Source of the DNA: Anaerolineae bacterium
Lineage (GTDB): Bacteria > Chloroflexota > Anaerolineae > Aggregatilineales > Phototrophicaceae
DNA: 64,000 nucleotides
Assembly: GCA_022821805.1 (NCBI GenBank)
Contig: JAJECX010000038.1
Span: 86,411 to 150,410 of the forward strand
Reading direction: 5' to 3'
In this document: positions 39,469 to 47,831 of the stretch, in pieces
Layout: each line of letters starts with the position of its first letter
Numbering within the stretch: position 1 is the stretch's first letter
Notes under the pieces: model-generated
The model's database searches: none
Told to the model about the DNA's origin: nothing
The model's input: the letters and a program-made list of their open reading frames with translations, nothing else
Translations under genes and position numbers: made by a program

Positions 39469-40374
39469 TCATAATTCCCGGCGAACGCGCCGCACTTGAT
39501 AGATGATGAAGGGCATGACGAGTATCAATAGAATGACGGCGACGGCGCTGCCATAGCCGGATCGATTGTTGTTGAAGGTCTCCCAGAAGACGGTATAGCC
39601 GATGATGCGGGTGGCGCCGCGAGGCGCGCCCTTGGTCATCACCAGCACGAGGTCAATCATCTTCAGCGCGTTGATGATCATGGTGACGGCGATGAAGGTC
39701 ACTGGTCCGCTGAGCATAGGCAGGGAGACGCGCCAGAAGAGCTGCCAGGCATTGGCGCCATCAATGCGACCCGCTTCGTGTATTTCGGCGGGAACGGCTT
39801 TGTAGGCGGCTGAAAGCACGACGACGGAAAGCCCGGTGGAGATCCAGACGCCGGCGAATATCACAGCCAGATTGGCGAATTCGACGCTGCCCAGGAAAGC
39901 GATCGGCTCAAAATCGGGGAAGAGCGCCGCCAAGAAGGCATTGAGCGAGCCGAGATTGGGATTCTGATAATAAAGCAGGCGAAAGATGACGGCGGCAGCG
40001 GTGGCGGAGATGGCCATCGGCATGAACATGATGGACTTGATGATGGCTTCGTATTTGACCCGGTCAGCCAGGACGGCGACTAGCAGGCCAATGAGCACAA
40101 TGGCTGTCGGAAATATGATTAGCCAGGCAAAGCTGTTGACCAGCGCGCCACTGAAGGCGCCGTCCTCAAAGCTCAGGAAGAAGCGGTCTTCGGTCAAGAG
40201 AATGCGATAGTTGTCGAAGCCGACGTATTCCTTGGCTGGCGTCGTGATGGTGCCGCGGCTGAAGCTCAAGAAAATGGTGACGATGGTCGGATAGACGAAG
40301 AAGAGCGTCAGCGCGATGAGCGCCGGCGCGGCAAAGAGCCAGGGAATCAGTTTGCTGAATCTGCGCGACTGCAT
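39469..40374 (-). CDS. MalF-type sugar ABC permease
   Basis: A 301-residue inner-membrane permease with six hydrophobic helices and the EAA loop EIHEAGRIDGANAWQLFWRVSLPML. Length and order are typical of the carbohydrate uptake CUT1 family. It should pair with the larger permease downstream and take substrate from the binding protein upstream. The substrate is probably an oligosaccharide; nothing in the sequence specifies which. Confidence 0.93.
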   Translation of the reverse strand: MQSRRFSKLIPWLFAAPALIALTLFFVYPTIVTIFLSFSRGTITTPAKEYVGFDNYRILLTEDRFFLSFEDGAFSGALVNSFAWLIIFPTAIVLIGLLVAVLADRVKYEAIIKSIMFMPMAISATAAAVIFRLLYYQNPNLGSLNAFLAALFPDFEPIAFLGSVEFANLAVIFAGVWISTGLSVVVLSAAYKAVPAEIHEAGRIDGANAWQLFWRVSLPMLSGPVTFIAVTMIINALKMIDLVLVMTKGAPRGATRIIGYTVFWETFNNNRSGYGSAVAVILLILVMPFIIYQVRRVRREL

Positions 40375-40476
40375 TTTGGAATTGTCAGTTCAATTGCTGC
40401 CCGACTGGAAGCCGAGCGAATTGGCAAAAGAGGGCAGCCCGTTTGGGTTGCGAAGGCGCTGCCCCCCATCCCCCAG

Positions 40477-40503
40477 CCCCTTCCCCCAAGATGAGGGAAG
40501 GGG
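40477..40503. repeat. C/G-rich intergenic hairpin
   Basis: A perfect 9-bp inverted repeat CCCCTTCCC/GGGAAGGGG with a 9-nt loop, preceded by CCCCCCATCCCCCAG. The C-rich lead-in resembles the one near 3711-3727. It lies in the 264-bp gap between binding-protein and permease genes and may reduce read-through so that the binding protein is made in excess. Confidence 0.6.
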
Positions 40504-40638
40504 AGTCTCTTGCGCGCTTTTCACTCGTTAGTACCCATCCCAATTGTGAGAGCCTGAGGGTATAGGTGGAGTGAGGTCATAAGCGCTTCATCAACTTCGG
40601 TTCAAAGGACTGCCCTCAGTGCATACGATAGGCTTGAC

Positions 40639-41928
40639 CTACATATCGTAGGCGGTATCGGCGACATCCTCAATGAATTGGGCGACCTCAGCCACCGAAT
40701 CGGGATTGGCGACCAGGTCTTGCAAGCCGGTGAACATGGCATCGCCACCGATCGCGCCCGGCGCCAGATCCGAGCCGTCGTAGGCGACATGGTTGGCATT
40801 AGCGACCATCGCCGCCGCCATGCCGTCACAGGGCTCGGCGTAGACATCGGCGGAAACGTTGTAATTCGCGGACAGCTGCGGACCCGTTTCCTGCGTCGCC
40901 ATGAGTTTCTGTGCTTCGGCGCCGGCGAGCCAGACGATATACTCGCGCACTTCGGGCCGGTCGTTGAACATGATGTAGAAATTGCCGCCGAGCACGACTG
41001 AATTGGCGTAGTCTTCGTTAATTGTCGGGAACTGGAAGTAGCCAAAATCATCGGGGCAGGTCTGACCCGGGAAGTTGGCTTCGCCGAAACTGCGCATAAA
41101 GCTGGCGAGCGGGAAAAGACCGGCGTCGCCGTTCATGACCGCGTCCATGGCGTCAATGAAGCCGCGGGCGAGCGTGCCATCGGAGCCGCCGTAGAGGCGC
41201 GTGTCGGTCGGCGAAACCGCTTCGGCGAAATGCTCGAGCGCGCTGATGACGGTGGGATCGGTCCATTCTACTTCATGCGTCACAAAGAGCTGGTGATACA
41301 TCTCCGGACCGGCGATGTTGAGATAGAGATTCTCGAAGAGGTCGGTGAGCGTCCAGCCATCCAAAGCGGCGAGCGCCAGGGGCGGGATGCCTTCTTCCGC
41401 CAGGATGTCGAGGTATTCGATGAAGTCGTCCCAGGTGGCGGGCGCGTCTTCGCCGATATCCTCAAAGACTTCGGTGCGGCGCCAGGCGATGCTCTTGGTG
41501 CTGACCGCGGTGATGACGCCATAAAATTCGCCGTCAACCGAGCCCAGGTCAATCAGCGCCTGACCGTAATTGGCTTGGACATATTCATCCGTCATCACCG
41601 GATCATCGCCGCTGGTGAGGGGAATGATCAAGCCTTCGCGCGCCATTTGAGCCATGACGCCGGGGCGCGGCATAGCGGAGATATCGGGCGGGTTGCCAGC
41701 GCTGGCCATGATTTGGGGCAGCAGGTGGCAATCGCGATCATCAATGTGCTCGACTTCGATGCCGGTCTGCTCGGTGAAGACGGCGTTGACCGCGTTGAAG
41801 CCGATGCCCTCGGGCCCGCCCCAACAGGTGACGACGGTCACTTTAGCGGCGTCCTGGGCGAGAACCGTCGCCGGCAGGAGAGAAAGCGCGACGAACACGA
41901 CAATAGCAAGAAACATTAATTTACGCAT
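40639..41928 (-). CDS. sugar ABC transporter substrate-binding protein
   Basis: A 429-residue family 1 extracellular solute-binding protein. It has a signal peptide (FLAIVVFVALSLLPATVLAQ) and the family body VVTCWGGPEGIGFNAVN, ATWDDFIEYLDILAEEGIPPL and DAMDAVMNGDAGLFPLASF. It delivers a carbohydrate to the two permeases downstream. There is no lipobox, so it is either free in an outer space or held by its signal segment. As first gene of the operon it probably carries the main promoter in the gap above 41928. Confidence 0.92.
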   Translation of the reverse strand: MRKLMFLAIVVFVALSLLPATVLAQDAAKVTVVTCWGGPEGIGFNAVNAVFTEQTGIEVEHIDDRDCHLLPQIMASAGNPPDISAMPRPGVMAQMAREGLIIPLTSGDDPVMTDEYVQANYGQALIDLGSVDGEFYGVITAVSTKSIAWRRTEVFEDIGEDAPATWDDFIEYLDILAEEGIPPLALAALDGWTLTDLFENLYLNIAGPEMYHQLFVTHEVEWTDPTVISALEHFAEAVSPTDTRLYGGSDGTLARGFIDAMDAVMNGDAGLFPLASFMRSFGEANFPGQTCPDDFGYFQFPTINEDYANSVVLGGNFYIMFNDRPEVREYIVWLAGAEAQKLMATQETGPQLSANYNVSADVYAEPCDGMAAAMVANANHVAYDGSDLAPGAIGGDAMFTGLQDLVANPDSVAEVAQFIEDVADTAYDM

Positions 41929-42143
41929 GATTTGGCTCCTTTCAAAAGCCTAGGTTTGATTCGCATATTTGGGCAGTGACAGGATCGCCGCCTCCAAATG
42001 GTGAATAGGAATCGTATGTTCCTAACCTTACCCTTTAAGTTTAACGAATCTCGTCTCGTACTGCAATTGTGCCGAAATGACTGGCAGGGCAAACGCATCA
42101 AAATGATGACGCATGAGATGACGAATAATCAAGCTGAAATTCA

Positions 42144-42304
42144 ACCACCGAGTACACCGAGTTTAATGGAGGACACAGAGATATTGGTGTTTTTCGACCT
42201 TTTCCCAGCATCTGCCGCTGTCAGAAGGCCTAAACTGTCGCTGCTACCTAACAGTCTATACAGATTTTCTCTGTGTTCTCTTCTCTCTCGGTGTCCTCGG
42301 TGGT
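42144..42304. repeat. MITE-like element with nested inverted repeats
   Basis: The outer arms ACCACCGAGTACACCGAG (42144-42161) and CTCGGTGTCCTCGGTGGT (42287-42304) are complementary with one mismatch. Inner arms GAGGACACAGAG (42169-42180) and CTCTGTGTTCTC (42269-42280) also pair with one mismatch. The 161-bp unit has no coding capacity. A fragment of the same arm occurs at 5187-5206. The rest of the 426-bp gap 41929-42354 shows no gene. Confidence 0.7.
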
Positions 42305-42354
42305 AAAAACAATTTGATGCGATTGTCGTGAAAGACTTGCCTGATTGAGCTGTA

Positions 42355-42843
42355 TCACTTGTCCAGCAAGAAGACGGTGAAATCGAGGTTGCCAGGCGAG
42401 TGGCCGAAACCAGTCAAGAGGGTGGCGCATTCGGCGCGGTGCTGGGTGCCATGGTTGACGACGTGGGCGAGGCAATGCCAGAGGACGCGCTGTCGCGGTC
42501 CGTCATGCGCTTCGTAAGTGAGAATGCCAAGCAGATCATCGTCGTTAAGCCGCTCGAAATAAGCCCAGAAGGCCTTGCGTTCCTCGCTCCAGCGCGCGCG
42601 GATGGCGGCGACATCGGGATAATTGTCCGGTATTTCCTCTTCGACGTGTTTGCCGGTTTCGAACAAGACGCGCCAATGGTACTCGGCGTCCATGAGGTGG
42701 ACGAGGGCGCCGCGCAGGCTGCCCCAGCCGAGGTCGTTGCTTTGCGCCAACTGCGCTGGGGTGACTTTGGCGGCTGTATCGAGGATGCGATCATTCGCCC
42801 AGTCATTGTATTGGAAGAGCAGGGTGATGTCGTCGCGATTCAT
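42355..42843 (-). CDS. DinB family protein
   Basis: A 162-residue four-helix DinB/YfiT-type protein. The likely metal-binding His residues are in GALVHLMDAEYHW and AHVVNHGTQHRAE. Such proteins are often metal-dependent thiol or S-transferases linked to damage or antibiotic responses; the reaction here is unknown. A GGGAGG ribosome binding site precedes the ATG. The upstream gene is a close paralogue on the same strand, 10 nt away, so the two are a tandem duplicate operon. Confidence 0.9.
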   Translation of the reverse strand: MNRDDITLLFQYNDWANDRILDTAAKVTPAQLAQSNDLGWGSLRGALVHLMDAEYHWRVLFETGKHVEEEIPDNYPDVAAIRARWSEERKAFWAYFERLNDDDLLGILTYEAHDGPRQRVLWHCLAHVVNHGTQHRAECATLLTGFGHSPGNLDFTVFLLDK

Positions 42844-42853
42844 GCGGCCTCCC

Positions 42854-43354
42854 TTATGCGCTTGCTTCTCGCTGGCGCAGGAATAGCGTGAAATCCATAT
42901 CGCCGGGCGAGCAGCCGAAGCCGGTCAGCAGGGCGGCCGCCTCGGCGCGGTGCTGCGTGCCATGGTTGACGACATGGAGCAGCACTTGCCACAGGATCCA
43001 ATCGTATTGGCGGCCATCGCGTTCGCTCTTGTGGATTCGTTGCAAGTCTTCATCGTTTAGCGTATCGAGGCACAGTCTCGTAATCTCACTTTGCCGCTCC
43101 CAGCGTTGGCGCAGCGCAGCAATATCGGCGAAGTTCTTTGGGTCGAGGACGCCTTCGTCTTCGCGCTTGAACAGGAAGCTGAACCAGCCGTACTCAGCGT
43201 CCAGGATGTGGACGAGCGCGCCTAGCAAGCTTCCCCAGCCGAGATCATTTGAAGAGATTAACTGTTCCGGCAAGACGCGTTCCGCCGCGTCGAGGATTCG
43301 GTTGTTCGCCCATTCGTTATATTCGTAGTAGAGCTTGATGTCTTCGGCTTTCAT
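42854..43354 (-). CDS. DinB family protein (paralogue)
   Basis: A 166-residue DinB protein. It shares with its neighbour the pattern YNEWANNRILDAAERVLPEQ, SNDLGWGSLLGALVHILDAEY and HVVNHGTQHRAE. The His residues in the same places are the presumed metal ligands. The ATG at 43354 is chosen because a strong GGAGGTGA lies directly before it; an upstream in-frame GTG at 43393 lacks support. It is divergent from the methyltransferase gene. Confidence 0.9.
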   Translation of the reverse strand: MKAEDIKLYYEYNEWANNRILDAAERVLPEQLISSNDLGWGSLLGALVHILDAEYGWFSFLFKREDEGVLDPKNFADIAALRQRWERQSEITRLCLDTLNDEDLQRIHKSERDGRQYDWILWQVLLHVVNHGTQHRAEAAALLTGFGCSPGDMDFTLFLRQREASA

Positions 43355-43445
43355 TTCACCTCCGGCCGTACCCTCTGACAAGATTGAAACCACTGGCTGT
43401 CTTCCGCGTTATACTGGCAGGAGATTGGGCGTTTGGCTATGGTCT

Positions 43446-44249
43446 ATGGCGATCAATTACGATCAAGCGGTTGGCTTCTACGATGAGACGCGCGGTTACC
43501 GCGACGGCGTGGTCGAGCGCTATCGAGATGCGCTTCTTGCCTATTCCGGCCTGGACCGCTCGGCAAGTGTTCTGGAACTGGGGATCGGCAGCGGGTTGAT
43601 CGCGCAGGCTTTCCTGCGAGCGGCGCCAGAGTATTATGGCATCGATTTGTCCTTGGGCATGATGCGGCTGATAGGCGGGAAACTGGAGGATGGCAGCCGT
43701 CCGCATTTGGCGCAGGCCGATTGCGCCAAACTTCCTTTTGCCGCCGCCAGTTTTGATCTCGTTCATGCGGTGCGCGTGTTTCATCATTTGGCGGATTGGC
43801 GCGCTTGCATCGACGAGGCGCGCCGTCTGCTGCGGTCTGGCGGCGTGCTGGTCATCGTGGAGAATCTGCCGCCGGCCGAGGCTGAACCGCCGCCCTGGGC
43901 GGTCGCGCAGGAGAAATGGGACCAGATCTTACGCCGCTTGGGCGTCGGCGACGACGGCATCCAGCACGGCATCTGGCTGACTGATGAAGCGATGAGCCAG
44001 TATATTGCGTCGACTGGCGCCAGCGCCGAAACCGCCGAGCTATTGCGCTACCGTGAGAAACCGGTATCCCCCCGCATGATGGTGGAGCGGCGCGTCGCCG
44101 GCATGTTCAGCAGCGACTGGCGCTTGCACACGTCTACCCGGCGTGAGGCGGCGCAAAAGCTGGTTGCTTGGCTGGAGCGCGAGTGCGAGGCGCCGGATGA
44201 ACTGGTCGAGCGGGAGATGATATTTTGCGCGCTTATTGCGCGATGGTGA
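43446..44249 (+). CDS. class I SAM-dependent methyltransferase
   Basis: A 267-residue small-molecule methyltransferase of the UbiE/Methyltransf_11 type. Motif I is VLELGIGSGLIAQAF, with the acidic AdoMet residue in YYGIDLSLGMM. Later come AQADCAKLPFAAASFDLVHAV and ARRLLRSGGVLVIVE. The substrate is unknown. The start at 43446 (MAINYDQAVGFYDETRGYRD) matches family N-termini. No good Shine-Dalgarno sequence is adjacent; a TATACT at 43410-43415 may be the -10 box. Confidence 0.88.
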   Translation: MAINYDQAVGFYDETRGYRDGVVERYRDALLAYSGLDRSASVLELGIGSGLIAQAFLRAAPEYYGIDLSLGMMRLIGGKLEDGSRPHLAQADCAKLPFAAASFDLVHAVRVFHHLADWRACIDEARRLLRSGGVLVIVENLPPAEAEPPPWAVAQEKWDQILRRLGVGDDGIQHGIWLTDEAMSQYIASTGASAETAELLRYREKPVSPRMMVERRVAGMFSSDWRLHTSTRREAAQKLVAWLERECEAPDELVEREMIFCALIARW

Positions 44250-44343
44250 TGGGATCGGCGAAGCGCGGGGCAATAGAAAGCGTTTGCGCATTGGATAATC
44301 CTTAGGGCAATGGCGGAGGCGTCAAAGCGGCGGAGAATCGTTA

Positions 44344-45417
44344 ATGGGCGATGTCCTTTTGAGTTTGGCGGCGATTCTTGTTTCGGTCTTTGTGTTGGCG
44401 GTGGCGACCGACAAGTTCTTCATCCCCAGCCTGGACGAGATATCGCGCAGGCTGAAGCTCTCGGACGAAGTAGCGGGCGCGTCATTGATGGCGATTGGCT
44501 CGTCGGCGCCCGAGCTGGCGATCGCCCTGATGGCGCTGTTCACCGACGGCGGCGCCCACAGCGATGTAGGCATCGGCACGATTGTCGGCTCGGCTGTATT
44601 CAATATCCTGGTGATCACCGGCGTGTCGGCGGTGGTCGCTGGCGGATTGCATATTCATATCTTCGCTGTTGGGCGCGATATCGTCTATTACCTGATATCC
44701 ATCCTTTATTTGGGACTTGTATTCTTCGATGGCCATGTCTCGCTGATCGAAGCGATTCTGGGCCTGGCAGGCTACGTCGTGTACATGGGCGTGCTTATCG
44801 TTTGGAAGTATCTGGCGCCGGATGAGGACGACGAGGAAGAGGCAGAGCCGGAAAGCGAGCCTGAGCGACAGAAGGTCGCGGGCTGGCATCATTTGGAATC
44901 GCTGGTCGAAACAATATTGCGGCGGATCACGGGCGCGCCTGAAAAGAATTTCGTCTGGGCTTTTGTTGTATCCATCGCTCTGATCGTCGCCCTGAGCTAC
45001 GTGCTGGTGGAATCGACAATCATTTTCTCGGCGGGCATCGGCATTCCGCCGGTGATTGTGGCTTTGACGCTGCTGGCGGCGGGCACATCGGCGCCGGACT
45101 TGATGGCGTCGGTCGATGTGGCGCGCGAGGGGCGGGGCGGCATGGCGGTCGCCAACGCCGTCGGCTCCAATACCTTCGACCTGCTGGTTGGGCTGGCGCT
45201 GCCCTGGACGATCGCGCTTTCGATTCTCGGCTTGAGCGGGATTGATGTCGGTACGGGCGACCTGTGGGTTTCGATCGGCATTCTGGTGGCGACCACATTG
45301 ATCCTGGCGGTCTTTCTATCAAGCGAACGCGAACTGAGCCGGCGCGAAGGCATCGTCCTGCTGCTGCTATACGCGGTTTTCGTCATTTTCACGCTGACCA
45401 GCGGAACAGCGATCTAG
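44344..45417 (+). CDS. CaCA family Na+/Ca2+ exchanger
   Basis: A 357-residue membrane antiporter with two inverted halves. The alpha repeats are visible as GASLMAIGSSAPELAIALM with GTIVGSAVFNILV, and LLAAGTSAPDLMASV with NAVGSNTFDLLVG. The conserved Glu and Asp in these repeats bind the cation. The acidic cytoplasmic loop DEDDEEEAEPESEPE lies between the halves near residues 160-175. It exports Ca2+ against Na+ or H+. The following polyferredoxin gene is 14 nt away and may be co-transcribed. Confidence 0.92.
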   Translation: MGDVLLSLAAILVSVFVLAVATDKFFIPSLDEISRRLKLSDEVAGASLMAIGSSAPELAIALMALFTDGGAHSDVGIGTIVGSAVFNILVITGVSAVVAGGLHIHIFAVGRDIVYYLISILYLGLVFFDGHVSLIEAILGLAGYVVYMGVLIVWKYLAPDEDDEEEAEPESEPERQKVAGWHHLESLVETILRRITGAPEKNFVWAFVVSIALIVALSYVLVESTIIFSAGIGIPPVIVALTLLAAGTSAPDLMASVDVAREGRGGMAVANAVGSNTFDLLVGLALPWTIALSILGLSGIDVGTGDLWVSIGILVATTLILAVFLSSERELSRREGIVLLLLYAVFVIFTLTSGTAI

Positions 45418-45431
45418 GCGAGCCTTAAGAT

Positions 45432-46934
45432 ATGAGCGAGAACTCCCGGCGAGAGCGGCATCAGCCAAGCTTGGGCATGGATGTATTAAAACTGCCGCTC
45501 TTGGGTCGCCTATTGCGGGGTCGGCACGGGCGGTTGACGTTGCAGCTTCTGTTCACGATTGTCGCGCTGTCGGTGGCAGTCGATGGTTTCACCGGACCGC
45601 AATCGGCGGCGCGCAATCTGGCGACGGTGGCGCCTTGGGTGCATCTGCGCGGCATTGTTGTATTGGCGCTGCTGCTGGCCGGCAATCTGGTCTGCATGGG
45701 CTGCCCCTTCACATTGCCGCGCACGCTGGCGAAACGGCTGTCGGCCAAAGGGCGGCGCTTCCCGCAGCGGCTGCGCAACAAGTGGTTGGCGATCTTCAGC
45801 CTGTTCGCGCTATTCCTCGCCTATGAGGTTCTCGATCTCTGGGCGACCCCCTGGCTGACCGCCTGGCTGGTCGTCGCCTATTTCGCCGCTTCATTTGCGC
45901 TGGAAGCGGTCTTCGCCGAGTCGGCATTCTGCAAATATGTCTGCCCGCTCGGTTCGTTCAACATGGTCTATTCGACCCTGTCGCCGACGAGCATCGCGGT
46001 CAAATCGCCTGCCGTCTGCGCCAGTTGCGTCGGTCATGAATGCGTCAACGGAAGTTACGCGCCGGCGCCGATGATCCGCGTCGATGAGATTCCGTTTGCG
46101 GATGGCGAAGCGCCGCGCCGGGCGCAAGTGGCGCATGGACCGGGCGGAGCGCTGGGCTGTGGCACGGAGCTTTTCGCGCCGCAGATGCGCAGCAATCTTG
46201 ATTGCACGCTTTGCCTGGATTGCGTCCGCGCCTGCCCGCACGACAATGTCAGCTTGTTCACGCGGTCCCCGGGCGCTGAATTGAGCCGGGCGGATAGTTG
46301 GGCGCGACGCTGGGATATGTCCTTCCTGGTTATCGCCTTGGCCTTCATGGGCTTGTCCAACGCATTCGGCATGGTACCGCCTTATTACGCGCTGCAAGAG
46401 TGGCTGGCGCTGAATCTGGGTATCTCTAGCGAGTTTGTGGCGCTCCTGCTGATTTTCAGCTTGGGCAATCTGCTGCTGCCTATGGCTATTGCAGTGTCCG
46501 CCGCCTATCTTGGCCGTAGCCTTACGCGTTTCCGGGCGCGCGACTCGCTGCGAGACACGGTCGCCGCTTTCGCGCCGGCTTTCGCGCCGCTTGGTTTCGG
46601 CATCTGGTTCGCCCACTACAGTTTTCATTTGCTGGCGAGTCCGGGCTTGATCGTGCCGGTGATTCAAGAGTTTCTGGGCGCTGTTGGCGATTGGCAGCGC
46701 TGGAGCTTCAGCCTGGAACCAAACGTGATCGGGCTGATGCAACTGTTCGCGCTAATCGGCGGCTTCCTCTGGAGCATGCGGCTGGCGCAGAAGGCGGCGC
46801 TGCGGCTCTATCGGCGAAAGGCGCTGTTGGGGCTGCTGCCCTGGGCGCTGGTCTTGCTGCTGCTGATGCTGGCGGCTTGGCAGCTGTTCACGCTGCCGAT
46901 GGAGATGCGCGGCGCACTGGAATTGTTTGGTTAG
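45432..46934 (+). CDS. membrane 4Fe-4S polyferredoxin, NapH/CcoG-like
   Basis: A 500-residue membrane protein with about ten helices and several Cys clusters: CMGCP (about 91-95), CKYVCPLGSF (about 171), CASCVGHEC (about 196-204) and a ferredoxin site CTLCLDCVRACPHD (about 258-271). This resembles NapH, NosR and CcoG membrane electron carriers. It probably passes electrons across or into the membrane for a periplasmic reductase or for cofactor assembly; the partner is not in view. Its stop codon overlaps that of the convergent dioxygenase gene. Confidence 0.87.
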   Translation: MSENSRRERHQPSLGMDVLKLPLLGRLLRGRHGRLTLQLLFTIVALSVAVDGFTGPQSAARNLATVAPWVHLRGIVVLALLLAGNLVCMGCPFTLPRTLAKRLSAKGRRFPQRLRNKWLAIFSLFALFLAYEVLDLWATPWLTAWLVVAYFAASFALEAVFAESAFCKYVCPLGSFNMVYSTLSPTSIAVKSPAVCASCVGHECVNGSYAPAPMIRVDEIPFADGEAPRRAQVAHGPGGALGCGTELFAPQMRSNLDCTLCLDCVRACPHDNVSLFTRSPGAELSRADSWARRWDMSFLVIALAFMGLSNAFGMVPPYYALQEWLALNLGISSEFVALLLIFSLGNLLLPMAIAVSAAYLGRSLTRFRARDSLRDTVAAFAPAFAPLGFGIWFAHYSFHLLASPGLIVPVIQEFLGAVGDWQRWSFSLEPNVIGLMQLFALIGGFLWSMRLAQKAALRLYRRKALLGLLPWALVLLLLMLAAWQLFTLPMEMRGALELFG

Positions 46935-47692
46935 ATCGGCGGTCTGACGCGCGCGCCTTTTTGAAGTATTGGCTCCGCGCGCCCCCAAAGAGCTGAGCCA
47001 TCGCGATTCATGATCGGCTCGGCGGAGTATTGCGCCAGGTAAGAGCGGCGGTATTGGTCCGTCAAATTGGCACCGCTGCGGTGGAAGGTACGGCTGCTGA
47101 AGACGACGATGCTGCCGGCGGGCACGATAGCGGGGATGCCCGGGTCATCGCCCTTGTAACCCACTTTGTCATTGCTGCGCTCTTCGACCGTGTGGTCGAT
47201 GATGTCGTCTTTTGCGCTGCGCCCGTCGCGCGAGTAGGGCAGGATATACACCGTGCCATTCTCGACGGTCATATCGTCCAAGGCGCACCAGCATGAGAGA
47301 TAGGCGCGGTGGTAGTGGCCGACGTAACCGGAGTCCTGGTGCCAGGCGAATTTGGTATCAGCATCGGCTGCCTTGACCACATACTGTTCGTGGAAGAGAT
47401 AGGCGGTATCGCCGAGGGTGGCGCGGCAGATCTCCGCCATCAAGTCGCTGAAGAGAAAGTTGGTCATGATGGGGCTGTCGGCATCGCGGCCGTGGATGAA
47501 GTAGCGTTTCTTATAATGCGTGATGTGGTCGGTCGTGATGCCCTTGGCTTCCATTTCCCGGTCGCGCTCGCCGACCATGCGCATGCACTCGCTGAGCAAA
47601 GCGGCGACAATGTCTTTTGGTATTGCCAACTCCAGGATGAAATAACCTTCGTGATGGAATTGCTCCACCTGGCCCGCGGTCACTAGCGGCAT
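46931..47692 (-). CDS. phytanoyl-CoA dioxygenase (PhyH) family protein
   Basis: A 253-residue Fe(II)/2-oxoglutarate-dependent oxygenase. The metal triad is seen in WHQDSG (His-x-Asp) and the distal His of FHRSGAN, with a downstream Arg for 2-oxoglutarate in YRRSYLAQY. PhyH-type enzymes hydroxylate diverse small molecules. The ATG at 47692 (MPLVTAGQVEQFHHEGY) has AAAGGAG 7 nt upstream; an earlier in-frame ATG at 47725 lies upstream of that site. It is divergent from the sulfatase gene, with about 140 bp between them. Confidence 0.92.
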   Translation of the reverse strand: MPLVTAGQVEQFHHEGYFILELAIPKDIVAALLSECMRMVGERDREMEAKGITTDHITHYKKRYFIHGRDADSPIMTNFLFSDLMAEICRATLGDTAYLFHEQYVVKAADADTKFAWHQDSGYVGHYHRAYLSCWCALDDMTVENGTVYILPYSRDGRSAKDDIIDHTVEERSNDKVGYKGDDPGIPAIVPAGSIVVFSSRTFHRSGANLTDQYRRSYLAQYSAEPIMNRDGSALWGRAEPILQKGARVRPPI

Positions 47693-47831
47693 CGCGTACG
47701 CTCCTTTCTCTGTTGGTGTGGACATTTTACATTCTTGCTCTCTTGAATGCCAAAATGCTCAGGCAGGAAATGCGCGCTGGATTCAATTACACTCTGCAAC
47801 ATACATGCATCCGAATTCACGGGGACTCTTC

